Assembly: GCA_018398575.1 (NCBI GenBank)
Contig: JAGTXZ010000010.1
Location: 2,418,001-2,482,000 of the forward strand
Length of the DNA: 64,000 bases
Direction: 5' to 3'
Source of the DNA: Ampelomyces quisqualis
Taxonomy: Eukaryota > Ascomycota > Dothideomycetes > Pleosporales > Phaeosphaeriaceae
The number at the start of each line of letters is the position of its first letter. Position 1 is the first letter of the stretch. Positions 32,661 through 42,620 of this stretch are shown here, piece by piece. The position numbers were made by a program, and so were the translations under genes. The notes under the pieces were generated by a model. That model saw nothing but the letters and a program-made list of their open reading frames with translations. It did no database searches and was not told the origin of the DNA.

Positions 32661-34119
32661 TCTTTAAGCAAAGGTACCACCTAGGGTTCAGGTCGAATTC
32701 GCTGCTTTCCAATCGCCCCTGGCTGGCGATCGCGGAACTTGGATTGATGCAACATACTTTGTGTGTACTGCGGGTTGTCAGGACTGATGAAAAGTCGAGT
32801 GAATCTTACAATGCTGAATCAGCTGTTTTCCTACCGAGAAAGTGCCCGTGCACCATATTCCAATTCAAAGCTTGTGACAACGTCACTTTATCCTAATTCT
32901 CTACTTCTAAAGCTTGTTATTTAGTGTTGAGTTGTGAGGCTTTGAAGCCTTCACGAAAGATGTTTTTAGTGTTTCTGATCGCTACGATCAGCGCTTCTAT
33001 GCGAAACGTCACCCGCCGCAATACTGCCGTTCCGGAGGCTCCAGATATACAACTGCCTTACGAGCTGCCTCTACTAAGAATGTGATCTTGGTATTGGCTC
33101 AGGAATTGCCTATGAACGCCGTGCTTAATTTGGGTGACAAACCGCTAACAGAATAGCCTTAGCGTTCTAAAAGTGCGAACAAATCTTCTCTATCCTATCC
33201 TTGCTATTCCAGCAGCTTTTTACACCCCAAGCAGTCATGTTGCGCAATCGTTTCCAATGCAAGATCGCTATCGCTCCATCTCCGATGCAGAAGGACCGAT
33301 GGAAAACAGACTTGCGCAACAATTGCGAGTGCCTCGGCATGCGACCGGCAAGCCTACGTTGTTAGACTGTTGCTCAACAAGCGGTCAGGTTCAGATGGCG
33401 ATGACTGCTGCTCAGTACTGAGTACATCGCACTGACATAGTGCCATCAAGTGGTAAGAATAACTGATACCTTGTCGGTGTGTAAAGCGATGCCCCTACCA
33501 GTACTGAGGGCTTTTCTCAGAAAGATCACTCTGCTTCCAGTTGCTCGAGCCAATTTCCTCAGCTGTACGAGTCTTCTAATCTGCTCAACAGCCAGCAGCT
33601 CACCTTACGAAGTATCACGTATCAATAGTAATACCGACAGTATCACCGCCACCATCGCAAAGTTTCCTAAATTGTGCATCTCTAGTCTAACGTCCGGCGA
33701 CCACGCTACTGCAGCCCGGCGATGCGCCACCAAACCATGCAGGGCATTGCATGTCGGCGTTGGGCCGAGCTACTTGTTTAGGGTTGTCGATAAGCATAGT
33801 GCACCTTGATGGATGATGTCCCGCTGTCCTGCCGGAGCTGTCGCGATAAAATTGCAGCGTGTCCACATTATCCTTCTGTGCTGCTTGAGACGAAGAGCAC
33901 TTGCTTGGGCTTATTTACTGTAGAAGCTTGTTTGACCGATCATATAGATTCCGGCTGAAGTTGTCTTGTTGGACACTGAACGACAGGAATTAGAGAGCCC
34001 TGCCGCACGAAACGAAACGTTGCTTCATTGAAAGGATAGGGAACCAGAAACGCTCCATCGATTGTGCAGCAAAACATCCTCTATCAGCTACAACTACGCC
34101 AGGATCCTTAAACCTCAAC
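32661..34119. other. Gene-poor stretch with possible further relics
   Basis: No intact gene. On the minus strand around 33450-33780 a frame with one stop reads 'LEMHNLGNFAMVAVILSVLL' and then 'LLAVEQIRRLVQLRKLARA', which looks like former coding sequence of an unknown family. Plus-strand open frames here lack ATG starts and do not look like proteins. Confidence 0.4.
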
Positions 34120-35226
34120 ATGGCCACGGACATGTCAAAACAAGACGGCGCGCTCCAAGCGTCGGCCCTGATGCGTCTGCCTTCGGAAATAAGATTGATG
34201 GTCTACGAATATCTGCTGTTTCCTTCCATCCGTCCCTCGACAAGTACCGGTACATCTGTTGCAAACCTACTTCCCGACTTTCATACACATTACTCGGAAG
34301 ACACCAACAATGATCCATTCACATTGAGCGTCCGAACTATCGATCCGTGGCTGGGGTCAGAAGAGTCTGGGGCCTGGAGACACAGAAGCATGTATCATAT
34401 CCGAACTGGTAAGTCATGGTCCCAAAATCCCATTGCGTTTTGCCATAAACATCCTGAGCGCGCAGACGAGTTGGTATCTGCCGAGAAAAGAAGAATGATG
34501 GGCTCTTCACTAATTTACATGCAAGGTCCATTCTTAACCACGACTACGTCAACTACATATCGCGTGCTCCTCTCGCCATATACAGCCCACCTGCGGCAAA
34601 CAGTCCCATCACTACTCGCACTCAATCAGCAAATACACGCCGAAGCTTCAAAGGTTCTCTACTCAACGTACTGCTTCTCTTTCCACACGAGCATCGAAGC
34701 CGTCGTTCCCTTTCTGAGCGATCTCACGCCCCAAGCACGAAGCCATGTGCGTCACATGAGCTTCACCAAGAAAGCCCTGCCCTACACCAAAGAATTTGAC
34801 CGCGCAGAATGGTCCTCCCTGTGCGAATACATCGCGCTCCAACATGAAGCAGCGCGCTCACCTAACCCCGACGTCACCGACGCTCTCGGTTTCTCGCTGC
34901 GCAGTCTACACCTGAACGTTGTCGCTGGCAAACCCGACACAGGCTGGGACTCCATTACGCCTATCACCGCAGCGGACTATACTACCATGACGCGCATGCG
35001 CAGGGAGTGGGGCGGCGGAGATGGTGTATTTGGCGGCATGGATCTCGAGTGGGCGGAGCAGTTGATGGAGATCAAGGGGCTGAAGATATTGCGTGTCAAG
35101 ACGCTGGTGGAGCATTGTGCGAGGCCGGTGAGTGAGAAACAGGCGTTTTGGGTGGCTTTTAGTAAGAGTGTTGTGGAGGGCGAGTTTGGCAAGTGGATTG
35201 AGGGGAACATGGTCCGCACGGTGTAA
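34120..35226 (+). CDS. DUF7730/2EXR-like F-box-related protein
   Basis: Single exon, 368 residues. Near residue 18 comes 'LMRLPSEIRLMVYEYLLFP', the F-box-like/2EXR opening typical of fungal DUF7730 proteins. In the middle comes 'LLALNQQIHAEASKVLYSTY', the second signature of the family. Between them lie polar variable loops, and the C terminus is helical ('GMDLEWAEQLMEIKGLKILR'). These proteins are expanded in Pezizomycotina; roles as substrate adaptors are assumed but not shown. No signal peptide or membrane segment. The start is in CTCAACATGGCC. Confidence 0.8.
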   Translation: MATDMSKQDGALQASALMRLPSEIRLMVYEYLLFPSIRPSTSTGTSVANLLPDFHTHYSEDTNNDPFTLSVRTIDPWLGSEESGAWRHRSMYHIRTGKSWSQNPIAFCHKHPERADELVSAEKRRMMGSSLIYMQGPFLTTTTSTTYRVLLSPYTAHLRQTVPSLLALNQQIHAEASKVLYSTYCFSFHTSIEAVVPFLSDLTPQARSHVRHMSFTKKALPYTKEFDRAEWSSLCEYIALQHEAARSPNPDVTDALGFSLRSLHLNVVAGKPDTGWDSITPITAADYTTMTRMRREWGGGDGVFGGMDLEWAEQLMEIKGLKILRVKTLVEHCARPVSEKQAFWVAFSKSVVEGEFGKWIEGNMVRTV

Positions 35227-35891
35227 ATGTGGGAGGAAGGTGAGGGTTCTTGTTGGGTATGGTGCCATGATTCTGGGCAGGGAGCGGGGGCATGGTGTGG
35301 AGTTCCCAGTACCTTTTATCTTGACAATGGTATCACTAGACTAAGGAAGAATGTTTGCATGTGGATTCAATGAAGCAAAATAAAGCGGCGAAGGAGGTAC
35401 TTGCTTGCATATTGTCCCCTCTTGTTCCTCATGGGTCAAAAAGAAGAGCAAAAGGAAACCGACGTTTGGCGGTACTGGGAACTGTAGACATATTAGACAA
35501 TGTCTCAGGACCACCAATGAAGCAGGGGTACACGTACTCGAACCCAGGCTGGCGCGGATCGCAGATCTAGACTCATAGAGTCCGCCAACCACAACGCGAC
35601 GTCATACCACTAGACCATACCACCGTGGTATTGTTCGATGGTGGCATTCCACGCTACACAAAATATCAATTTACATCAAATTGCTCCTATGGTTGAAAAG
35701 GCTTCAAACTTCTGTCAAAATTGGCAAGCAAGCAGATTAGCAGCCATGCTCAGTGGAGTAGTCGGAAATACAGATCACTTGGCACGCTAGAGGTGGGGTG
35801 TCGACACGCTCTCTCTCTTCTTCAACCCATCGCTCGATCAGGAAGCTTAGCCTCCACTCTGCATGCAAGCACTCGGTTAACAACTCACAGC
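35227..35891. other. Intergenic region containing a tRNA-like sequence
   Basis: 665 bases between the DUF7730-like gene and the TFIIIC-like gene. It contains the tRNA-like sequence at 35524-35624 and otherwise only short open frames. Confidence 0.5.
35524..35624 (-). tRNA. tRNA-His(GTG)-like sequence with intron, probably degenerate
   Basis: Minus strand, 5' end at 35624. The acceptor strand GGTGGTA pairs fairly with TACCCCT at the 3' end. The D-arm is GTC/GAC with an AGTGGTAT-type loop. The anticodon stem TCGCG pairs with TGCGA across a loop TTGTGG, giving anticodon GTG. An intron of about 24 nt follows position 37. TTCGAGT forms a T-loop, and the 5' T-stem CTGGG is present. The 3' T-stem reads ACGTG instead of CCCAG, so that stem cannot pair, and the segment between anticodon stem and T-stem is long. 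This looks like a decayed tRNA gene or tRNA-derived sequence. A covariance-model scan would decide. Confidence 0.4.
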
Positions 35892-38222
35892 ATGTCTGAT
35901 GGTGCGCCTTTCGAAGCTCAACTCTACGTAGGCGTAGCAAAATTTGCGCTAATCCTCCCAGATGCCCCATGTCGACAATCACGCGTAAAGCAACCCTCAT
36001 CATACCGTTTCGACCAGGAGTACAGCTTCCTTGACGACGAAGCTGGGTCTGCACCTTCAGAAAGCCAAGCCTCGGACATAGATGAGCCGCAAGAAGATGG
36101 CGACGACTTCATGCCTGATGCCGAAGAAGAGCCGGAAGATGACTTCGAAGAGGACGTTATTGAAAGCAGCGAGCCCGAGAGTGAAGAATACAGTGGAAGC
36201 GAGAATGAGAGATTGATTACACCAGAAATCAACATTGTTGAAACCAACTCCGACCTCAATCCCGGTCGAAGGGACGGTAAGCCTCACAAGGGTCAAGCAG
36301 ATAGAACGCCACGCAGCAAGGTCAAGGTTCCTATTCACATCACTAGAGGAGGCGGTGTTGCGGCCAAAGCGGTTGCTGCTGGTCCGCTGCGGACTCGTGG
36401 TGTTGCAGACTTCACCAAAGCTGGAGGGCAGGAGGTCCGATTGAGGGATCTTTTTGGTCCCAAGAACGAGGATTTGAAGCCTATCCTCTTGACGCGCGAT
36501 TACTGGGCAAGGCAGGAGACTCTACCTGTAAAAAAGCCAAGCAGTTTAAGAAGAAGCTTTCACGAAAGTAAAAAGGCCCGGGCGAAGGACACTAGCACTA
36601 CGAAGCAGTGGTATGCGGAGACTGGACGAGAGACGTTCGCGAAGGCGCAGAAGTCCAGAAAACTCAGCGCGGAGGAAGCGACACCTTACCTGAGTAATGC
36701 TGGGGCAGAATCGCTCAATGTTCTGTGTGGGCCAGTTGATAACCCTCAGGTCTACACGCTGAAGAAGCTCTCATACCTGAACGTGGCAGAGCCCTTCAGA
36801 GAGAAGAAGAACAGACGAGGCTGGTTGTTCAACCTTGGCTCGCGAATACAAGACGCACAATGGGCGACGAAAGAAGAAGGTAGCATTCAGTATCTAGCTG
36901 TCGCGGTTGAGCAGAGAGACAAAGATGGCCCGCATCCTAAGTTGTTGGCAAATCCACAGGCGCCTGCGTTTTCTGCTAGCGAGCCTTTCCCTGCGTCAAT
37001 ACAGATCTGGGCTTTTGATTCAGACGAGGAAGGTCAACTGGATATTTGCAAGCAGCCAAGACTTCAGTTGGTTATTTGCACGGATTGGGGCGCGCCGAAA
37101 CAATTTCGCTGGTGTCCCGTCGACATTGAAGATGGCGACCAACCTGTAGAGGAACAGGATCACATCCGTGTCGGAACATTGGCTAGCATCTGGTCAGATG
37201 GTCGAGTCCGAATACTAGACGTGTCCTACCCAAGGTCTGCGTCGACATCGAATGGGACTCACTACCTCCACTACTCGCAGGCAGCTTTCGATGTCGCCAT
37301 TCCACAAACGGTGTGCACGTGTCTCAAATGGCTTTCAGGCACCACACTCGCTGTAGGTACTGCAATCGGTACATTAGCAATATGGACCCTCACTCGATCG
37401 GACACTGTGGCCACGCAACAAAACTCCAACCCACGGCCCTGGTTCTACCAGCAAATCTCAGACACCTACATCCTCACTATCACATCCGGTTGGCCTTCTC
37501 AACCACACTTCATCTCCATCACCACCGCTGACGGCTTCGCCCGCCTCTACGACATCCGCACCCCCAACGCCGACACCACCGCATCCATCCGGGGCCGCAC
37601 CCTCTGCGTCACACAAGACTGGCACGAACAAACCCAATCCTTCATCGCGCCAGACGAACACTACATGCTCAAGCATAACCCTATTCGCCGGTACTACCAC
37701 AACCTCTACAGCATGCGCGCAGAAAGCATCATCACGCGGTGCGCCGCGAGCCCCGTCCACCCAGGTATCCTGATTGGCGGCGCAGACGGCAGAGTCGAAG
37801 CAAGCAATCCCGTCGGCAGGATAGCAAACTACAAAATCATACCATGGCAACAAACATGGTTCGCACACGAATGGCGCGGCCCGGTCGGGAATCTAGTCAA
37901 CAAGTCGAATCCTACAGACCCAGACCCAGCAGACATGACGACGGATGATAACACTCCCTCTGGTCCATCCGCTGTTCCACGTGCGTTTCTTGATCAGCCT
38001 CTCGCGCGCATAACCGAGGGGTATAAAGCTTTCCAGCCCGGGATCCAGCACTCGGTGAATTCGAAGAAGGCGGCGAACCCCGAGGTTGGCAAGGGGATCA
38101 CGATTTATGAAGAGAATTCTGCTGTTACGGTGTTGGCTTGGAATCCGAATTTGAGGGTTGGGACGTGGGCGGTTGCGGGGCTGGGGAGTGGATTGTTGAG
38201 GGTGGAGGATGTTGGCGTATGA
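35892..38222 (+). CDS. TFIIIC subunit Tfc6-like WD40-type protein
   Basis: 776 residues from the first ATG (35892); no ATG lies in frame before it. After a short N terminus comes a strongly acidic stretch ('DEPQEDGDDFMPDAEEEPED'), then a basic segment ('HKGQADRTPRSKVKVPIHI'). A large beta-propeller-like half follows with 'LASIWSDGRVRILDV', 'WLSGTTLAVGTAIGTLAIW', 'ISITTADGFARLYDIR' and 'GILIGGADGRVEASNP'. This layout matches fungal homologues of yeast Tfc6 (tau91), a TFIIIC subunit binding the B-box of tRNA genes for RNA polymerase III. An alternative start splices ATGTCTGATG (donor GTGCGC at 35902) to an acceptor ending CTAATCCTCCCAG near 35960, removing an odd hydrophobic segment; both keep frame. 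Confidence 0.7.
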   Translation: MSDGAPFEAQLYVGVAKFALILPDAPCRQSRVKQPSSYRFDQEYSFLDDEAGSAPSESQASDIDEPQEDGDDFMPDAEEEPEDDFEEDVIESSEPESEEYSGSENERLITPEINIVETNSDLNPGRRDGKPHKGQADRTPRSKVKVPIHITRGGGVAAKAVAAGPLRTRGVADFTKAGGQEVRLRDLFGPKNEDLKPILLTRDYWARQETLPVKKPSSLRRSFHESKKARAKDTSTTKQWYAETGRETFAKAQKSRKLSAEEATPYLSNAGAESLNVLCGPVDNPQVYTLKKLSYLNVAEPFREKKNRRGWLFNLGSRIQDAQWATKEEGSIQYLAVAVEQRDKDGPHPKLLANPQAPAFSASEPFPASIQIWAFDSDEEGQLDICKQPRLQLVICTDWGAPKQFRWCPVDIEDGDQPVEEQDHIRVGTLASIWSDGRVRILDVSYPRSASTSNGTHYLHYSQAAFDVAIPQTVCTCLKWLSGTTLAVGTAIGTLAIWTLTRSDTVATQQNSNPRPWFYQQISDTYILTITSGWPSQPHFISITTADGFARLYDIRTPNADTTASIRGRTLCVTQDWHEQTQSFIAPDEHYMLKHNPIRRYYHNLYSMRAESIITRCAASPVHPGILIGGADGRVEASNPVGRIANYKIIPWQQTWFAHEWRGPVGNLVNKSNPTDPDPADMTTDDNTPSGPSAVPRAFLDQPLARITEGYKAFQPGIQHSVNSKKAANPEVGKGITIYEENSAVTVLAWNPNLRVGTWAVAGLGSGLLRVEDVGV

Positions 38223-38932
38223 TGGCGTTGTGTATTCTTGAGGGGCTATAGTGTAGCAAGAAAGTGATTAAGAGTTTCAAGGTCGATGGTACGTCGACGT
38301 CTAGAATTGCAAACACCTTCAGAATGTTCATGGTCGATTGTTCAGTCTCCCTGCTCTTGCTGAGGCGCCTTACGTATGTATGCCTGTGAAGCAGGCTTGA
38401 TTCAATCCATAAATGCTCTGTTTTGGGCCCGTCAAGGCAGCAATAGGAGCCTAGCAATAAATCAGAGTAAAAGACGCACATCCTACTCAGCACTACAACA
38501 GCTGCCTTTAAAAAACAGTCCCGAACACTGCAGAAGCACCAAACCTTTCCACATCGATAACACCTTCGTCGACTCGAGCACACGCGCTTCTTTGACTATC
38601 AACAGGGAGAACAAATACACAACCCCAAAACACTTAGAAACATATCATCTGCCTTGTCCAAGCTCACTACCTTAAGCATCTCCTCACAAACCACCTCTGT
38701 ACACACACTCTCTTCAGCATCAAGTTTGAGTCTCACAAACACACGTCCCAATCCAAACACAAACCCCGCACCATCTAACCGCACACCAGACGTCGATGAT
38801 AGCATTTCTTCTCTTTCCCATCCCCCACTCTCTCGCTCACCCCGACTCTCGACTCAACCAGCGGAACAACACCCACGCTCGAATCCGCACAGAAAATAAC
38901 TAACTAATACCGCGAACAAGCCGCACGTCCAC
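38223..38932. other. Intergenic region
   Basis: 710 bases. The second half is CA/CT-rich with long pyrimidine runs, typical of a fungal promoter and 5' leader for the gene starting at 38933. No gene seen. Confidence 0.5.
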
Positions 38933-39949
38933 ATGAGCGCCACCATCGCCGCCTTGCGCGGAAAAGGAAACATATGGGATCCGACCGACGACGAGTGGTG
39001 CGATGCAGCTCAGCTCGCGGAGACATTCAACGCGAGGCATCGGGTACCTCACGCAGCGGCCCGCGCGACGGAACACAGTACATTATCAGCGGGGTTAGGT
39101 GCGGCGATGCAGGCTGCGCCGAGAGGGTTGTTGGCGGAGGAAGACGAGGAGAAGAAGAAGATGATTGAAGAGCTGGGGAATACATACTACTTCAACCCCT
39201 TGGGCGATGTCAACGACAAAGTCATGCAAAGTGTGCTCGGAAGACAGACCGTTTATTTTGCCGCTGCAGTTGCTGCGCCGCGAAGTATGCACCTTGTCGA
39301 TTTGGATGCGTACTTTTGCACCACTGACAGGCTCCTTCAACATGCCCGGCCCCGGCTGGGTGATGCGGTTGCTACAATTTTGTCGCACACCAATGCCGCC
39401 TGCTTGTCTGCTTTTCTCAATCCGCTCGTCAAGGAATTCGTGTTTCGGCGGAAAGTCGACAACAACGAGGGCGGTTTGATATTAGTTATTCGGCGGGAGG
39501 ATAACGAGGTGATTTGCGGGGCATATCGGAATCTGGGGTTTAAGATGCTGTGGAAGGTCTATGTGAAGAGTGTGGTGGGGGTTACAGGGGAGTGGTGTGA
39601 GGTGTTTGCGGCGGGGAGGACGGGGGAGATGGTTGTTGATCAGGGTGTGCCGGAGTGGGGGACAGTGCGGACGGGAGGAGCGGTGGAGGAACGGACGGGT
39701 GAGGGTGTGCAGCGGAAGCTGGAGCTGTCACCGTCGAAGAAGACTGTCAAGGCGTCTGAGGATGTTGGCGAGTCGGATCCGAAGCTCATGCTGTATCAGA
39801 GTCGGGTCCTGGCAACGCATCTATTGTGGGACATTTGGTCTCGGTTTGACGGGAAGTACGAGTGTCGGGCGACGTGGACTGCGGACGGAGAGGAGTCGGT
39901 TGTGCGCTTGAGCCGGTCGGTGGTGGGTGGCGGAGAAGAGAATGCTTAG
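38933..39949 (+). CDS. Protein of unknown function
   Basis: 338 residues, single exon, ATG in GTCCACATGAGC. The first 80 residues are Ala/Glu-rich and helical ('AEEDEEKKKMIEELGNTYYF'). The centre has a hydrophobic-alternating pattern ('TVYFAAAVAAPRSMHLVDLD') and 'GGLILVIRREDNEVICGAYR', suggesting a beta-sheet domain. The C terminus has 'LLWDIWSRFDGKYECRATW'. No signal peptide, membrane segment or recognised motif. The second half uses many G-rich codons, giving several long shadow frames. Considered real because of length, good start context and codon bias. Confidence 0.65.
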   Translation: MSATIAALRGKGNIWDPTDDEWCDAAQLAETFNARHRVPHAAARATEHSTLSAGLGAAMQAAPRGLLAEEDEEKKKMIEELGNTYYFNPLGDVNDKVMQSVLGRQTVYFAAAVAAPRSMHLVDLDAYFCTTDRLLQHARPRLGDAVATILSHTNAACLSAFLNPLVKEFVFRRKVDNNEGGLILVIRREDNEVICGAYRNLGFKMLWKVYVKSVVGVTGEWCEVFAAGRTGEMVVDQGVPEWGTVRTGGAVEERTGEGVQRKLELSPSKKTVKASEDVGESDPKLMLYQSRVLATHLLWDIWSRFDGKYECRATWTADGEESVVRLSRSVVGGGEENA

Positions 39950-40313
39950 TGCGGCATACATGGTGGAGGCTGAGGCATCGTATCATGATCCGGCGTCGAT
40001 GCTATACGTTAGGAAAATGCATCTGCAGCCGTCAGCTCGAAATCACAGTCTCATCACATCGTCAAAAGCGTTGGTGTTGCGGCCGTAAGAATGCGAGGCC
40101 AAATGGTATTGATTTTGTCCGGAGAAGCCCCATTTCATCTTTTCGTCATGTTCGTGTCCGAAGCACAGCCACAAGCCCCGGGCGCAGCGCTCTTCTAGCA
40201 CCGCACCGCCATCATTCCCCCATGCTCAAGTAGTCCGTATCGACGCCCATAGCTTTCGCAAGAACTCCGTAACCGAATGAAATCGCGCTTGTCGTTCGCC
40301 GGTGGAAGCGCGC
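39950..40313. other. Intergenic region between convergent genes
   Basis: About 360 bases holding the 3' ends of the unknown gene (+) and the eS28 gene (-). Nothing else recognised. Confidence 0.5.
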
Positions 40314-40679
40314 CTATCGCAGACGCCTGGCCTCACGTTCGGACTCGAGCAGGCAGAGAATGTCGTTCTCGCGGACTGTGTCCTGGTCAGCCTTGCGTCC
40401 GTCCATCAGCTTGAGGGCGGGTTCAGCGCGTACCTGGGCCCTTGACGTTGCGGATGATGGAACGGGTCTGGTCGTCCATGAACTCGACACGGCACTGGGT
40501 GACACCGCCGCGAGAGCCTAGAAATCTCGGTCAGCCTGCCGTCCTTCCGCTTCTGAACCCTCGAGGTCTTTTCCATGTCCTTCCCCGCCGGCCGAGGAAT
40601 TATAGAAAGTGCGCGTACCGGTTCGGCCAAGGACACGGGTGACCTTGACGAGCTTGACGGGTGCCTTGGCGGTATCCAT
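40314..40679 (-). CDS. RPS28: 40S ribosomal protein S28 (eS28)
   Basis: Three exons on the minus strand: 40679-40619, 40517-40434 and 40375-40314. Introns are 40618-40518 (101 bp, GTACGC...CTAG) and 40433-40376 (58 bp, GTACGC...ACAG). The product is 68 residues, the normal length. It begins 'MDTAKAPVKLVKVTRVLGRT', continues 'GSRGGVTQCRVEFMDD' and 'TRSIIRNVKGPVREND', and ends 'ILCLLESEREARRLR', an unmistakable eS28. The protein sits in the head of the small ribosomal subunit near the mRNA exit channel. Both introns start with the same GTACGC donor. Exon lengths sum to exactly 69 codons. Confidence 0.97.
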
Positions 40680-41148
40680 GGTGTGCGATTGTGTGTCTGG
40701 CGGTCTTCGGTCGTTCGTGGGGAGTTTGGCGTCGGGGTGGAATCGTTGCCGTTGGTGAGGTGCGAATTGACCTGCGAATATTCAGTGGGCAGGCTAAGCG
40801 AATCGGGCGGGAACGTTGGCGTCTGTGCGCAACGCCAAGGCCGAGTTGGAGGGGCACAGCCTCACAGGCAGTAGGGGTCACTACCAACACAACATGCACA
40901 TTTTCTTTCTTGGAGCTCACTGCATCTCCACAGGTGATTTTTGGACACTACATGATAGTGCCACGAGTATACGTGGGGGGTCTTGCACAATCATCACAAT
41001 TTTCATCCTGATCCCTTCCCGGGCTCGAAGCGTCACACATGCGACCAGGCCCATTTTGACTACGCATTAATTACTATCTCTTTTCGACTACTTTCGATCC
41101 TTATATCCGGACTAATCATTACAGTCGCGTATCCCCAAGGACCATCAT
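40680..41148. other. Upstream region of RPS28 and 3' flank of pectate lyase gene
   Basis: About 470 bases. It must carry the RPS28 promoter and leader; no clear TATA or known ribosomal-protein promoter motif could be assigned by eye. No gene seen. Confidence 0.45.
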
Positions 41149-42228
41149 CTACGCAGTGTTGTTCCTTAGACTCGGCCAGAACTCTCCCAACCACGAGTAT
41201 GGGTTCTCGGGCACATATTGGCTCAACACAGTGCCGTCGAATGTCGTAATACGATCGCGAGTCATGTTGTACAGCGCATACTTCTCATCTGGCCCGGTAC
41301 CGACAGTGTAAGGAACAGTCTGGACGTTGTTTCCAATCTCCTTGTCGACCATGAACTTGATATCCTTGATCTGCGCATCCTTGATGCGGATTTCATCGCC
41401 GAAGTTGGGGTTGATCTGAACCAGGTTAGATTGGATGAGGTGAGAGGACGGAAATGGTATTTACTATGCCCATTCGTGTGCCGTTGATGGCCACGACGTT
41501 TTGGATGGTAGCGTTGCGCTTGGCTTGGTTCAAGCAGTTTCCGCAGGACTGGTAAAAGGTGCCGAAAGTGTCGGCGACGAAGCCAGTGATGTTGTACTTG
41601 CCACCGAGGGAGTTGTCTTGGAAGATCTGGCGCCGTCAGTATCCTCATCCCCATATCTACGAGGGCATGACATACCTTGTCTTGTGCGTTGCGAGCACCA
41701 CCGCCAATGACTCGAAGCTGTGTGTTCAGACCCTTGCTGGTCAAAGCATCTTCGCAAACATCTTCCCACCAAACTTGGATTCGAAAGTCAGTATAATCGC
41801 TCCAAATACGTGGGCTATGTCTCACCATTCTCGACCCAGGCATCTCCCAGAGCATGAATTCCCTCGGATTGATGTTTTCCAATGATGACATTCCTAATCG
41901 TGCTTCCAGGTAACAGATTAAACACAGCGTCCGCATCAGTACCCTCAGCCTGCTCATTACAGCTGCCCTCAACACGCTCATACCGCTTCATTTGTCCGTC
42001 GAAGATCTCGCCGGGCTGAATGTACAAGGTCGCATTGAGCACAATAGTCTCTTTCGCAACCGGGAACTCAAGAATAGGAAACGGAAACCTCGGTGGTGGC
42101 CGTCCACTCAAATCGCCCTGCGTAGCATCCGCGCCACCTTGTGGACCATCACCATTCTGCCTTCGTACTGCTGCAGCCGAGCATGTCGATGCGAAGAGAG
42201 GGAGGGTGAGGGATGTGGAAAACTTCAT
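41149..42228 (-). CDS. Secreted pectate lyase, polysaccharide lyase family 3, with altered active-site block
   Basis: Four exons: 42228-41826, 41773-41676, 41626-41465, 41415-41149; introns of 52, 49 and 49 bp; 309 residues. A signal peptide ('MKFSTSLTLPLFASTCSAAA') is followed by a Gly/Pro/Gln linker. The PL3 domain follows: 'FPVAKETIVLNATLYIQPGE', 'FDGQMKRYERVEGSCNEQ', 'LLPGSTIRNVIIGKHQSEGI', 'VWWEDVCEDAL' (Ca2+-binding acids about 138-143) and 'SCGNC'. Family members cleave polygalacturonate by beta-elimination in plant cell walls. Most PL3 enzymes read 'FGKLYRSCGNC' where this one reads 'FGTFYQSCGNC', so the usual Lys (190) and Arg (193) are Thr and Gln. Activity is therefore doubtful. 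A C-terminal extension of about 70 residues follows 'INPNFGDE'. Confidence 0.88.
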
Positions 42229-42262
42229 CTTGACTTGAACTTGAACCTGAACTCGAGGTTTA

Positions 42263-42620
42263 TTACGGTCCAATTGCAACTGGAATGATGCAATTGAAAC
42301 AATCAACAACATGCCAACGCCCCTTCTTACTTAAATACTCATCTTCCGTACTGCTACCCAAATACCCGACCCGCCTACCAACGATCGATACCTCTTCGCT
42401 CTGCTTCCATACCTGTTCTCGAATCCAGTCAACGCCCATCTCGTGATTCCATTCAGCCACAAGATATCCGGTACCACGTTTATCCACACATTTCCGTCAA
42501 TGGCATGCACAGCTTCATGGTGCGGCGTTCTTAGCGCACAAGCTGCCAAGTGAACGTTACCCGGATGAATACGCAGAAGCGGTTTATCCACGAATGAAAT
42601 GACGGCCTCGCGAACAAGAC
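42263..42620 (-). pseudogene. Possible coding relic upstream of pectate lyase, unidentified
   Basis: Two minus-strand frames read like one protein with a frame change near 42480. First 'AVISFVDKPLLRIHPGNVHL' and 'HHEAVHAIDGNVW', then 'GTGYLVAEWNHEMGVDWI', 'REQVWKQSEEVSIVGRRVGY' and a stop at 42263. No clear start or splice sites. The frame ends only 35 bp before the pectate lyase ATG, on the same strand. Family unknown; could be chance. Confidence 0.3.

Noticed and set aside
33450..33809. 119-codon plus-strand frame
   Set aside because: Starts with GTG, Ser/Ala-rich nonsense; the opposite strand reads more like former coding sequence.
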